Below are positions 16,915 to 25,405 of a stretch of DNA of 41,305 nt, piece after piece. The position numbers were made by a program, and so were the translations under genes. The notes under the pieces are model-generated. The model saw only the letters and a list, made by a program, of their open reading frames with translations. It was not told the origin of the DNA and did not search any database. How positions within the stretch are numbered: position 1 is the first letter of the stretch; each line of letters begins with the position of its first letter. This DNA is from an uncultured Microcaldota archaeon (GTDB lineage: Archaea > Micrarchaeota > Micrarchaeia > Anstonellales > Anstonellaceae): assembly GCA_903923795.1 (NCBI GenBank), contig CAIXYX010000140.1, positions 1 to 41,305 on the forward strand, in the 5' to 3' direction.

Positions 16915-16923
16915 TTTTTAAAC
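16915..16923 (+). promoter_or_regulatory. TATA element of the cysteine-rich giant gene
   Basis: TTTTTAAAC is centred 24-25 nt before the ATG at 16944. It supports a leaderless start there, although the conserved signal-peptide pattern begins only at an internal ATG at 17043. Confidence 0.6.
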
Positions 16924-16943
16924 ACCCCAACCGTTAGGGGGCC

Positions 16944-19900
16944 ATGTTCACCCCGCGTCGTGGTTTGGCAGGCCGGCAGGAGAAGCCGTTCGAAGGAAAA
17001 GAAATGGGTCGGTCGTCGTCCGGGACCCGCGGGGCGCTTGCCATGCGCGCGCAGACAACTGTTGAATATATCGTGCTTTTCGCCGCCATCGCCGTTTTGG
17101 TGCTCGTTCTTGCAAACCTTTTGGGAGTGCTGCCCAAGAACTCCGGAATGCAGATAGAACAGTCGAAGGCATATTGGAGCAGTCAGGCTGGACCCATCAA
17201 AGTGAAGGACTGGTCGATGGCTACAATAAAACAGGACTCGCCGTTGGCTGCGGATGCCAACTTATCACTTGTGCTCTCTAATCCCACACGAGACACCATC
17301 ATTATCAAGGCCATCACGCTTGCGCCGGGCAATTTCAGCTCGGTTATGGATGCGTCAGGGAATTGGATGGGCACAAGCACATCTCTTTCCATTGTCCTGC
17401 TGCCGGGTGAGGAGAGGACTATTGTTGCGCTGCACCATGGAGTGGGGGCTGGCGCGTATATCCCGGCCGAATACTATTCGCAGATATTGACGCTCACATA
17501 CTCTACCGGACTTGGCACTTCGCGCGAGACGGGCGCATTGCCGCTTGTTGGCAGCAACAGGTATATTGTCGGGAGCGTTGGCGCCTGCCCGCCGCCGCTG
17601 ACCAGCTGTGGTGGCGGAGCGTGCGCAGAGGCTGGCCACTGTTGTGGAAGCGGTGCTTGCAATTCCCAGCAGACATGCTGCGGAGGGAGCACATGCTGCA
17701 ACAGCGGATCTGAGAGCTGCCAGAGCGGTTCGTGCGTGGCTGTTTCCGGCTGCAATGCGCCGAATTTCACATGCAATGGCATATGCTGCGATGCGGCTTC
17801 GTATAATCTGTGCCAGGGAGACACGCAGTGCGCATATTGTGACAGAGCAAAGACATGCGGCGAATATTGCTGCGGGGATTCGGAAACATGCGTGAATTCT
17901 GGTGCCGGAAGCTATGCTGGAGCATGCCAGATTGTTACACCTGCATGCACGGCCCCGAACACCACGTGCGGCACATGGTGCTGCGCACAGGGACAGACAT
18001 GCGTGAACAGCAGTGCGGCCACGTATGACGGAGCATGCCAGGCTGCGGCGACCTGCGTATCCCCGAACATCACATGCGGGGCTTGGTGCTGCGCGGACGG
18101 GCTAGGATGCATGAATGACACTGCCAGCACATATGAGGGGGCTTGCCAGGAAGCGATGTTCGAATGCCCTGAGCAGTACGACATTTGCGGGATATGGTGC
18201 TGCGAGCATGGAGACACATGCGATCCGGACGGATTGACATATGATCAGGCATGCCGAGTGGATAGAAACTGCACTTCCCCAAACTCGGTGAAATGCGGAA
18301 CCAACTGCTGCCTGGACAATCAGACATGCAATGAGACGACTCGGGTGTGCGTGGACACTAAATCTTGCTCAGACCCATCAGGGTGGAATTCGTATAATCA
18401 GACATGTGTAAATGACTGCGATGCCACGACGCAGTACTGTGATGGCACTAGTTGCCTGTGCGCCAATCGGAGTCTGATAGCCTGCAGCTCGAATTCGTCG
18501 GATTATGATGCGTCTACGATGACATGCATCGATGACTGTGATCATTCGACCCAATACTGCAATGGAGCTTGCCAGTGCGCCCCGAGCACGAATGTTCCAT
18601 GCAATTCCGGCATCGGAGTGTATGACTCGAGCAGGACGTGCTTGGACAACTGCGACGGCAATACTTATTGTGATGGCAATTGCTTGTGCCAGCCGCGCCC
18701 GGTAGTATACTGCAGCAACAGCCCGGATTTCAACGCGGGCACGAGGATATGCGCAGACGACTGCAACCGCAGCCTGTATTCTGGCTGCGCCGGAGATTGC
18801 ACGTGCATACCCCTTGACTTGACCAGATATTGCAACGCGCACGGAGTTTTCGATGGCGGCAGTCTGCAATGCCTGAGCAATTGCAGTGATTATGCAAATG
18901 CTTTCGGTTTTGATCCAAACACTCTGACGTGTATCGACAACTGCAATTCGGCGACCCAGTACTGCGACCCCAACACCTGCCTGTGCGACATCAAACAACC
19001 GGTGCAATGCGCGAATTTCGCCCGGCCATTTGACTTCAACAATCCCGGCACATACTGGAATAATATGACGATGAGCTGCCAGGATAATTGCGCAGTACTT
19101 GGTTCTGATGTGCAATGCGACGGCTCGAACTGCACCTGCTGCTATGCAGAAGGTCATCAGTGCGATATCACACCGAACTCGCCGCCGCCCGGCTGCTGTG
19201 GTGGACTGGTCTGCAATTCCTCAGGGATGTGCGCACCTGCGCCGCCAGTGATACTATGCTCGAACAGCTCGACTCCCTTGCTACCGGTTCCGGGAGATCC
19301 GGAATATTATGATAGATACTGCCAGGACGATGTCGCGCAGAAAGTTGGAACAGGATATGCATGCAACTTGAACGGCTGCAATTACTATCCGGTTTGCGGA
19401 TACAACACTACATACTGCGCAGAGGGAGCGTGCTGCTATGCAAACCAGAGCTGTGTGAATGGGGCGTGCGTGAACTCGTGCGCGGCTGGCACCACGTATT
19501 GCAATGATACGAACGGAAATTACGTTGGTTGCTGCGCCGCAGGCTCGGTGTGCAATTCGCTCAAGGGAATGTGCGTGGTGAATTCGACATGCTCGGGCGC
19601 GAATCTGTCATTGTGCGGCAATGCGTGCTGCAACCTCTCGAGTCAGGCATGCAGCGGCGGCGCCTGCATAAACTGCGCCGCCGGGATGGGCTCGTGCGGA
19701 AGCACATGCTGCGCTGCATCTGATTGCCGCACAGGCGGAGTTTGCTGCCCGAGCAGCAGATGGGTCAGTGCCACGAACACTTGCTGCGAGATAGGGAATG
19801 TGAGCTCGAATGGCCACTGCTGCCCGGCGAACCAGACATATGCCAACGGCGGATGCTGCCCGGCAGGGCAGATTTATTCAAATGGAGCATGCTGCGCGAT

Positions 19901-21137
19901 CAACACGTGGAATGGCACGATGTGCTGCCCGAGCGGGCAGTATGCGGTGAATGGCACCTGCCAATGCAGCGGCGGAAACCTCACATGTGGCTCGACTTGC
20001 TGCAATCCGACCACGCAGTCGTGCAATGAAGATTCGGGCACTTGCACAACATGTGGAGGCGGCCAGACAATGTGCGGGGGCTCATGCTGCGCTGCAGGGA
20101 ATTGCCGCAATGGAAATGTATGCTGCCCAGCCAATAGATGGAATGCCAGCACGAACACATGCTGCCCGGCCGAGAGATGGAACAGCAACACGAACACATG
20201 CTGCCCGGTCGGGCAGGTGAATGGGAATGGAGTGTGCTGCCAGGCGGGAAGATGGAACGCGGGTACGGGAGTATGCTGCCCAGACAGCAAATGGAGTGGA
20301 AGTCAGTGCTGCCCGGAGGGCAAGACCCCGTATTTGGGCACTTGTTTGTGCAATGGAAGAATAACCTGCAACTACGAATGCTGCAATTCGACAAGCCAGG
20401 GAGATGCGACAGATCAGGTATGCAATATGACGGGGCATATGAATTACAGCACTGGCACCGATTACTACACTTATGCCTGCGTGACCTGCCCGGCAGGAAC
20501 AGATAAATGCGGAACTAGCTGCTGCGCGAGCGGAAGATGCTTTGGCGGAGGAGCGGCCTGCTGCCCAGTTAACACGACGTATTTCAGCTATGGCGCGACA
20601 TGCTGCCCGAATGATCGAGTGGTTAATGGCGCATGCTGCCCGAAAAATAAAGTGATTGCGGGCGGAGTCTGCTGCGATGCGGCGTATGCACACGGAGACG
20701 TGTGCTGCCTCCCCAACCCTTACAACGAAAGCCAATATGCGATGTATTATGGGTATACGAACGGAAACCGCTGGACTGGCTCGACTTGCTGTCCATATGG
20801 ACAGGCATATGTGAATGGAAGCTGCTGTGCGCTGGACCATATTGCCCTCACAAACTCGAATTTGGGAGGATACGCATACTGCTGTGATTCAGGCAGCTGG
20901 GGCACCCCGGGCAGATACTTCGGTGATTCGATATGCTGCCCAGTGGGGACAACGTTTTCATGGACGGGCGGAAACCTGGATAGAGCAGACTTGAACATCT
21001 CAAACGTATGCTGCCCGAACGCACGCTGGGTGCATGATCCACACGGATATGATATCTGCTGCCCGGTCGGAAAAACGATCACGAACGGAGTTTGCGAGTG
21101 CTGGCTGAATAGATATGGAGAATGCGTGACGTCATGA
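16944..21137 (+). CDS. Giant cysteine-rich surface protein with class III (pilin-type) signal peptide
   Basis: A 1397-residue exported protein. Residues 34-61 (MRAQTTVEYIVLFAAIAVL...) are a class III signal: basic residue, then QTTVEY (Q37-Y42) and a hydrophobic helix, as cleaved by archaeal prepilin peptidases. Residues about 65-215 form a cysteine-free beta-rich domain. From about 220 to the end the chain is a succession of Cys-rich repeats with well over 150 cysteines, in three families: CGxWCCAxGxxCxNxxxxTYxGAC units (about 300-440), TCIDDCDHSTQYCNGACQC-like units (about 470-690), and CCPxxRWNxxTNTCCP units resembling granulin spacing (about 910-1120 and beyond). Many NxS/T sequons suggest glycosylation. 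The ATG at 16944 fits the promoter; the ATG at 17043 gives the more usual short leader. Likely a pilus-tip, adhesin or cell-coat protein (inference). Confidence 0.85.
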   Translation: MFTPRRGLAGRQEKPFEGKEMGRSSSGTRGALAMRAQTTVEYIVLFAAIAVLVLVLANLLGVLPKNSGMQIEQSKAYWSSQAGPIKVKDWSMATIKQDSPLAADANLSLVLSNPTRDTIIIKAITLAPGNFSSVMDASGNWMGTSTSLSIVLLPGEERTIVALHHGVGAGAYIPAEYYSQILTLTYSTGLGTSRETGALPLVGSNRYIVGSVGACPPPLTSCGGGACAEAGHCCGSGACNSQQTCCGGSTCCNSGSESCQSGSCVAVSGCNAPNFTCNGICCDAASYNLCQGDTQCAYCDRAKTCGEYCCGDSETCVNSGAGSYAGACQIVTPACTAPNTTCGTWCCAQGQTCVNSSAATYDGACQAAATCVSPNITCGAWCCADGLGCMNDTASTYEGACQEAMFECPEQYDICGIWCCEHGDTCDPDGLTYDQACRVDRNCTSPNSVKCGTNCCLDNQTCNETTRVCVDTKSCSDPSGWNSYNQTCVNDCDATTQYCDGTSCLCANRSLIACSSNSSDYDASTMTCIDDCDHSTQYCNGACQCAPSTNVPCNSGIGVYDSSRTCLDNCDGNTYCDGNCLCQPRPVVYCSNSPDFNAGTRICADDCNRSLYSGCAGDCTCIPLDLTRYCNAHGVFDGGSLQCLSNCSDYANAFGFDPNTLTCIDNCNSATQYCDPNTCLCDIKQPVQCANFARPFDFNNPGTYWNNMTMSCQDNCAVLGSDVQCDGSNCTCCYAEGHQCDITPNSPPPGCCGGLVCNSSGMCAPAPPVILCSNSSTPLLPVPGDPEYYDRYCQDDVAQKVGTGYACNLNGCNYYPVCGYNTTYCAEGACCYANQSCVNGACVNSCAAGTTYCNDTNGNYVGCCAAGSVCNSLKGMCVVNSTCSGANLSLCGNACCNLSSQACSGGACINCAAGMGSCGSTCCAASDCRTGGVCCPSSRWVSATNTCCEIGNVSSNGHCCPANQTYANGGCCPAGQIYSNGACCAINTWNGTMCCPSGQYAVNGTCQCSGGNLTCGSTCCNPTTQSCNEDSGTCTTCGGGQTMCGGSCCAAGNCRNGNVCCPANRWNASTNTCCPAERWNSNTNTCCPVGQVNGNGVCCQAGRWNAGTGVCCPDSKWSGSQCCPEGKTPYLGTCLCNGRITCNYECCNSTSQGDATDQVCNMTGHMNYSTGTDYYTYACVTCPAGTDKCGTSCCASGRCFGGGAACCPVNTTYFSYGATCCPNDRVVNGACCPKNKVIAGGVCCDAAYAHGDVCCLPNPYNESQYAMYYGYTNGNRWTGSTCCPYGQAYVNGSCCALDHIALTNSNLGGYAYCCDSGSWGTPGRYFGDSICCPVGTTFSWTGGNLDRADLNISNVCCPNARWVHDPHGYDICCPVGKTITNGVCECWLNRYGECVTS

Positions 21138-21173
21138 TAGGGCAAACAAAAGCATAGTGAGGTTATGGCCCGA

Positions 21174-21239
21174 CCAGAAAGTTTCTGGCCAACTTCGGCA
21201 GCCCCGTCCATCTGCCTTTATATACTTTAGTCTGGCCAA
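21174..21239. promoter_or_regulatory. Proteasome gene promoter with flanking repeats
   Basis: A clear TATA element, CTTTATATAC, lies at 21216-21225, predicting a transcript start near 21246 and a leader of about 80 nt. Upstream is the inverted repeat CCAGAAA-G-TTTCTGG (21174-21188). The nonamer TCTGGCCAA occurs on both sides of the TATA element, at 21184-21192 and 21231-21239. This arrangement looks like a regulator-binding site, but no regulator is known. Confidence 0.5.
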
Positions 21240-21324
21240 ATTATCTATTCAGCTGGTCTTTTCGAAGATAGGCATTTGCCGAGAAGGCCATACTGTTTAG
21301 TAAAAACCGTGCGGGTGATCAGGC

Positions 21325-21969
21325 ATGGAAAACGAGTCTATTTTGCAGCAAAAGATGCAGGCGCTAAAGACGGGCACGACTACGGTCGGACTGGCCTGCT
21401 CTGACGGCGTGATTCTGGCCTCGGACAGACGGGCCACAATGGGATATTTCATCGCGTCAAAAGACGTGCAGAAGGTTTTCCAAATTGACGAGAAGATAGC
21501 CATGACGGTGGCAGGCTCGGTGGCGGACGCGCAATTCTTGGTGCGTTTGCTCCAATCCGAATGCCGCCTGTATAAATTACGCTACGGGCGCAACATGACG
21601 ACAAAGAACGCCGCGTCGCTCTTGGCGAACATGATGTTCCAATACAAGTATTTCCCATACTGGGTACAGCTCATAGTCGCAGGATATGACGAGAAGGCCG
21701 AAGTGTATTCGATTGACATGCTGGGCGGAGTGACTGAGGAGAGATTCACCTCCACTGGCTCCGGCTCGCCTGTCGCATACGGAGTCATTGAAGAGGGCTT
21801 CAAGTCGGGCGGTGCGATAAAGGAGAATGCCGCCGTGGCTGCAAAAGCGATTGCCATGGCCATGCGCCGCGATGCGGCCACGGGCGAATATGTCGACGTG
21901 GTGACCATCACCAAATCGGGCTTCAAACGCCTCGAGAAAAGCGATGTAGTGAAATTGCTCGAGAATTAG
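21325..21969 (+). CDS. psmB: Proteasome beta subunit
   Basis: Catalytic subunit of the archaeal 20S proteasome, the cytoplasmic protein-degrading chamber. A 17-residue propeptide ends in KTG, after which autocleavage exposes the N-terminal nucleophile Thr18 (TTTVGLAC). Counting from that threonine, Asp17 (ASDRR) and Lys33 (VQKVFQ) are in the family positions; SVADAQ and the GSGSPVAYGVIE segment are also characteristic. Mature length is about 197 residues, normal for the family. The ATG at 21325 follows GGGTGAT by five bases, a strong ribosome site, in line with the predicted 80-nt leader. No alpha subunit or regulatory ATPase is in the window. An inverted repeat with a T-run follows the gene. 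Confidence 0.97.
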   Translation: MENESILQQKMQALKTGTTTVGLACSDGVILASDRRATMGYFIASKDVQKVFQIDEKIAMTVAGSVADAQFLVRLLQSECRLYKLRYGRNMTTKNAASLLANMMFQYKYFPYWVQLIVAGYDEKAEVYSIDMLGGVTEERFTSTGSGSPVAYGVIEEGFKSGGAIKENAAVAAKAIAMAMRRDAATGEYVDVVTITKSGFKRLEKSDVVKLLEN

Positions 21970-21998
21970 ACTAGAAGAGAGATATCGTAACCAGACAG

Positions 21999-22032
21999 AT
22001 GGCCCGGAGTTAAGGCACCCCGGCCATTTTTT
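21999..22032 (+). terminator. Hairpin plus T-run after psmB
   Basis: ATGGCC(C)GG at 21999-22007 pairs with CCGGCCAT at 22020-22027, leaving one bulged C and a loop of 12 nt, and runs straight into six T residues (22027-22032) and a further T-rich stretch. It has the form of an intrinsic terminator; archaeal polymerases respond chiefly to the T-run. Confidence 0.65.
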
Positions 22033-22092
22033 CATTTATCATTTGTTTTCATGGACATGATTTGTCCAGTCAAACACTTGCAGTCGTCAGAC

Positions 22093-22104
22093 AAATTTAA
22101 ATTA
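22093..22104 (+). promoter_or_regulatory. TATA element of the aCPSF1 gene
   Basis: AAATTTAAATTA is centred about 31 nt before the ATG at 22129, predicting a very short leader. This supports that start over the in-frame ATG at 22051, which lies upstream of the promoter. Confidence 0.6.
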
Positions 22105-22128
22105 ACGTCATATTCGAGAGGTTTTCTA

Positions 22129-24021
22129 ATGGATTTCAAGGAAATAGAGAAGAAGGCGATGGAGCTGATTCCGGCCGAATGCAAGCTCACAAAAGTCGAG
22201 GCCGAAGGCTTGGACGTAGTCATATATCTCAAGGACTTGCACGCTTTTTACGCCAATGACCAGCTTATTCGAAAATTGGCCGGAGCCCTGCGCAAGCGGG
22301 TGCTGATTCGCGCCGACCCATCCGCGCTAAAGCCGCCTGAAGAGTCGCTCATCGCCATACGCGAGATAGTCCCCGCAGACGCGGGAGTGAGCGAAGTGAG
22401 GTTCACGCCAGAATTCGGCGAGGTCATGATTGAGGCATTGAAGCCCGGCCTTGTGGTTGGAAAGGGCGGCGGCACGCTCAAGGCCATTGTTGAGAGGACG
22501 GGCTGGGCGCCGCAGGTGCAGCGCCAGCCTACGATGGCATCCTCCACGGTGAAAGGCGTGCGGGCATCTTTGCAGAAAGAGGCCGGCACGAGGAAGAAAT
22601 TTTTGCAGAATTTGGGCAAAAAGATATGCGGGCCGATTCTCAAATCAGACTATGTAAAAGTGACGGCGCTGGGAGGATTTCAGGAAGTGGGCCGCTCGTG
22701 CGCTCTTGTCGAGACGCCGCATTCGCGTATACTCATAGACTGCGGCATCAACCCCGAAACTTTCGAGCCCACAAAGGCGTATCCTTACCTCTCGGCCATG
22801 AAACTTGAGCTTGACAAGATAGACGCAGTCGTGCTCACGCACGCGCATTTGGACCACTGCGGATTCGTTCCCTACCTCTTCGCATACGGCTATGACGGGC
22901 CGGTGTATTGCACGCCGCCGACGCGCGACTTGATGGTGCTTTTGCAGATGGACTACATTAATTTGGCGGCGCGGCAGAAAGAAGGAGCAGCACCATATGG
23001 CGTGAAGGACATCCAAAAGCAATTGGCGCACACCATATGCTTTGACTACGGCGAAGTGATGGACATCACGCCCGAGGTGAAATTGACATTCTACAATGCA
23101 GGCCACATTTTGGGCTCGGCGCAGGTGCATCTTCACATCGGCGATGGACTGCACAATCTTGTCTTCACAGGAGACATCAAGTACGGCTTCACACGCTTAA
23201 CCGACCAGGCGGCCACGCAGTTCCCGCGCCTCGAATCGCTTTTCATGGAGTCGACATACGGCGGGCACAACGACATCATGCCGAGCAGGTTCGACACCGA
23301 GAAAAGGCTCACCGAACTGGTGAAGAGTGTCATCAGCCGAAAAGGCAGGGTGCTGATTCCGGTGTTCTCTGTGGGCCGCTCGCAGGAATTGATGATGGTG
23401 ATGGAGGAATTCGCGGCCCGAAATCCGGATCTGAATTTCCCGGTTTATATCGACGGCATGGTGCTGGAGGCTTCGGCGATTCATACGGCCTACCCAGAAT
23501 ACTTGAGGCACAACATACAGAGGCGCGTGCTCTCCAACGACTCGCCGTTCGAATCCAAGATATTCGTGCCCGCCAAAGGCGAGCGCAAGGACATCGTCGA
23601 GGGCGACCCGTGCGTCATATTGGCGCCATCAGGCATGATGACGGGAGGCCCGGTGCTCGATTACTTCCGCATGATGGCCGAGGATGAGAAAAACGCGCTC
23701 TTCTTCGTCGGATACCAGTCTTCGCTGTCAGTGGGAAGGAAGATACAGCGGGGGCTCAAGGAGATTCCGGTGATGGGCGATGACGGCAGGAGCAACAGCA
23801 TCAAAATCAACATGGAAGTGGACACAGTCGAGGGATTCTCGGGCCACTCGGACCGCAACCAGCTCATGCATTTCGCCAAAGCCATTCGGCCATCGCCACA
23901 GCGGATATTCACGCTGCATGGAGATGAAAATAAGTGCGAGGATTTGGCGCGAAGCATAAGCAGGCAGTTCAACGTCGAATGCAGGGCGCCGATGGACTTG
24001 GACAGCATAAGGCTGAAATAA
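22129..24021 (+). CDS. KH-domain beta-CASP ribonuclease, archaeal CPSF (aCPSF1)
   Basis: Endo/exoribonuclease related to eukaryotic CPSF73, in archaea a general transcription-termination and RNA 3'-end-processing factor acting at U-rich sites. The 630-residue protein has the complete family layout: two N-terminal KH domains (about 1-145, with the GKGGG loop), then the metallo-beta-lactamase core with HAHLDH (His238-His243), the GHILGSAQ and FTGDIKYG segments, a beta-CASP insert (about 370-510), and a C-terminal GFSGHSDRNQL plus HGDENKC histidine motif. The start at 22129 gives the usual family length; an earlier in-frame ATG at 22051 lies before the TATA element. It is a single-gene unit and converges on tpx. 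Confidence 0.97.
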   Translation: MDFKEIEKKAMELIPAECKLTKVEAEGLDVVIYLKDLHAFYANDQLIRKLAGALRKRVLIRADPSALKPPEESLIAIREIVPADAGVSEVRFTPEFGEVMIEALKPGLVVGKGGGTLKAIVERTGWAPQVQRQPTMASSTVKGVRASLQKEAGTRKKFLQNLGKKICGPILKSDYVKVTALGGFQEVGRSCALVETPHSRILIDCGINPETFEPTKAYPYLSAMKLELDKIDAVVLTHAHLDHCGFVPYLFAYGYDGPVYCTPPTRDLMVLLQMDYINLAARQKEGAAPYGVKDIQKQLAHTICFDYGEVMDITPEVKLTFYNAGHILGSAQVHLHIGDGLHNLVFTGDIKYGFTRLTDQAATQFPRLESLFMESTYGGHNDIMPSRFDTEKRLTELVKSVISRKGRVLIPVFSVGRSQELMMVMEEFAARNPDLNFPVYIDGMVLEASAIHTAYPEYLRHNIQRRVLSNDSPFESKIFVPAKGERKDIVEGDPCVILAPSGMMTGGPVLDYFRMMAEDEKNALFFVGYQSSLSVGRKIQRGLKEIPVMGDDGRSNSIKINMEVDTVEGFSGHSDRNQLMHFAKAIRPSPQRIFTLHGDENKCEDLARSISRQFNVECRAPMDLDSIRLK

Positions 24022-24050
24022 AGAAAAAGAAGCTCTCTTTTGTTTTTCTA
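24021..24050. terminator. Bidirectional T-rich end between aCPSF1 and tpx
   Basis: The 26 bp between the two convergent stop codons contain an A-rich block (24021-24033, T-rich on the minus strand) followed by TCTCTTTTGTTTTTCT (24033-24048). Each strand therefore meets a T-run just after its stop codon, which would end both transcripts. Confidence 0.55.
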
Positions 24051-24587
24051 ATTCTTATTCCCGTCAATCTCTTTTCTCACTGCCGCCAGCACAGCCTCGT
24101 AATCCGGATGCGCGCCGGTGTCATTCACATATTGGGCATGGGCCAATTTGCCATCCTGGCCGACGACGAAAACGGCTCTTGAGAGCAGGCGCAGCTCCTT
24201 GAACAGAACGCCGTATTTGACGCCCACATCTGCCAAACGATGGTCGGAGAGGAAATAGGTGTTGGGCTTCGGCGCGCCTGCGCAGAATCTTCCTTGGGCG
24301 AACGGCAAATCCATCGAGACTGTGATGAGGCACGCCTGCCCGCCAAGTTTTCCCACTTCAGCCTCGAAGCGGTGCGTCTCGCCAGAGCACACGCCGGTGT
24401 CAAGCGAGGGCACGGTGGTGATGATTTTCACAATTGAGGATGGAACGAGCGACAGCACGGATTGGAGCTGCTGATTGGCATCCACGGCTTTCGCGTCGGG
24501 GGCCATATCGCCGGTTTCGAGCGCTAAGCCTTCCAATTCCATTGGCTTGCCGCCCCAGAGGGCTGTGCGCACTGCATCGACGGACAT
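24048..24587 (-). CDS. tpx: Thiol peroxidase (Tpx-type peroxiredoxin)
   Basis: Reduces hydroperoxides in the cytoplasm using thioredoxin as donor. In the 179-residue protein the peroxidatic Cys67 lies in VPSLDTGVCSGET and the resolving Cys102 in DLPFAQGRFC, the two signature sites of the atypical 2-Cys Tpx subfamily. The frame is open a further 78 codons upstream, but that part is low-quality sequence; the ATG at 24587 follows AGGTGATT, a strong ribosome site, with a TTTTTTATC TATA-like element about 35-40 nt upstream. The thioredoxin reductase encoded at 15874 is a plausible electron source through a thioredoxin not seen here. This subfamily is mainly bacterial. Confidence 0.94.
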   Translation of the reverse strand: MSVDAVRTALWGGKPMELEGLALETGDMAPDAKAVDANQQLQSVLSLVPSSIVKIITTVPSLDTGVCSGETHRFEAEVGKLGGQACLITVSMDLPFAQGRFCAGAPKPNTYFLSDHRLADVGVKYGVLFKELRLLSRAVFVVGQDGKLAHAQYVNDTGAHPDYEAVLAAVRKEIDGNKN

Positions 24588-24632
24588 AGAATCACCTGTT
24601 GGTAGAACGATGGCGGGAGATAAAAAAGAGGA

Positions 24633-24741
24633 CGGACCGGCGGGTAATAGTCCGGGGGATGCGGCAGCCCATGAGATGGACGAGTAACGGCTCAGGGGAT
24701 GTGATTGCACAGGAGATGGACGGATAACAACCGGAGGATGA
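24633..24741 (+). repeat. Three degenerate 40-bp tandem units in an intergenic region
   Basis: Copies ending in GGGGGATG (24654-24661), AGGGGATG (24694-24701) and GGAGGATG (24733-24740) are spaced 40 and 39-40 bp apart. Units 2 and 3 both begin GAGATGGACG and contain AGTAACGG or GATAACAA before a CAGGGG/CGGAGG block; unit 1 is more diverged (GGGTAATAGTCC). The block fills the gap between the tpx start and the stop of the next gene. Confidence 0.55.
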
Positions 24742-24753
24742 ATGGATAGGATG

Positions 24754-25380
24754 TCAATATTCGCCCAAGGCATACAGCAGGTGGGAATAGGCGTCCGACA
24801 CATAGGAGTCATACATACCATAGATGCGCTCCTGGTGCGCTTTTAGCGCTGCCCGAATGTTCTTGCGCAGACGGCCGCTGAGGCGTTCACTCGACTCCTC
24901 GAGGAGCTTTATGCGGTGCAGGGTGAGATTCTGCTCAAAGAATTTCAGCACAGTCATGACAGGGTGATAGGTGCCCAAATCCATGGCGCAGGACATTATC
25001 TCGGTGTCGAAACGGTCGGGGTCGCCTGAAGCCGGCCGCATGTGCCGCCACAGAGTTATGGCCGACTGCTGCATGACGACCATCTCCTGATGCGCCTTGA
25101 GCGAGGGGTTTCTCAACGACTTTGAATCCAGTTTCGCCAAACGCTGCAGGATATACGTGGCCTGGAGGTTTTTGTCTATCATCAGGTTATGGCCGTCCCG
25201 TTCCATGAAATAGAAGAAACAGTATGTTTTGTCGAGCACCCGCTTCTCCGGAACGGAGATGCGGCGGTTCACGCGAGAGGAATGGTATGGGGAGAGCGGG
25301 CGGCGATTGCAGATGGGCTGGAAATTCGGCATGCCATCCAGCACGCCCAGATTGTACTGCCTGAGGAATTTGTAGCGCAT
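24754..25380 (-). CDS. Unknown helical protein, second gene of a two-gene unit
   Basis: A 208-residue protein I do not recognise. The first 60 residues are basic with strand-like segments (NRRISVPEKRVLDKTYCFFYFMERDG); residues 70-200 are predicted almost entirely helical with many charged residues (LLEESSERLSGRLRKNIRAALKAHQERIYGMYDSYVSDAYSHLL). No membrane helix, signal or metal site. It starts 25 bp after the previous gene, also unknown, and the two are surely transcribed together from the promoter at 26112, so they probably act in the same process. Confidence 0.65.
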   Translation of the reverse strand: MRYKFLRQYNLGVLDGMPNFQPICNRRPLSPYHSSRVNRRISVPEKRVLDKTYCFFYFMERDGHNLMIDKNLQATYILQRLAKLDSKSLRNPSLKAHQEMVVMQQSAITLWRHMRPASGDPDRFDTEIMSCAMDLGTYHPVMTVLKFFEQNLTLHRIKLLEESSERLSGRLRKNIRAALKAHQERIYGMYDSYVSDAYSHLLYALGEY

Positions 25381-25405
25381 ATTGGTAATTGTTGGGAAAT
25401 GAGGA

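Noticed and set aside
17600-21130. Repetitive DNA in the Cys-rich gene as a possible CRISPR or satellite array.
   Set aside because: The repeats are coding (TGCTGC codons for paired cysteines), vary in length and sequence, stay in frame throughout, and lack regular spacers.
22051-22128. A 26-residue N-terminal extension of the aCPSF1 protein.
   Set aside because: It would place the start codon upstream of the TATA element; the family length matches the ATG at 22129.
24588-24821. A 78-residue N-terminal extension of Tpx.
   Set aside because: It lies upstream of a strong ribosome site and covers the promoter and part of the intergenic repeat; the family starts at the ATG at 24587.
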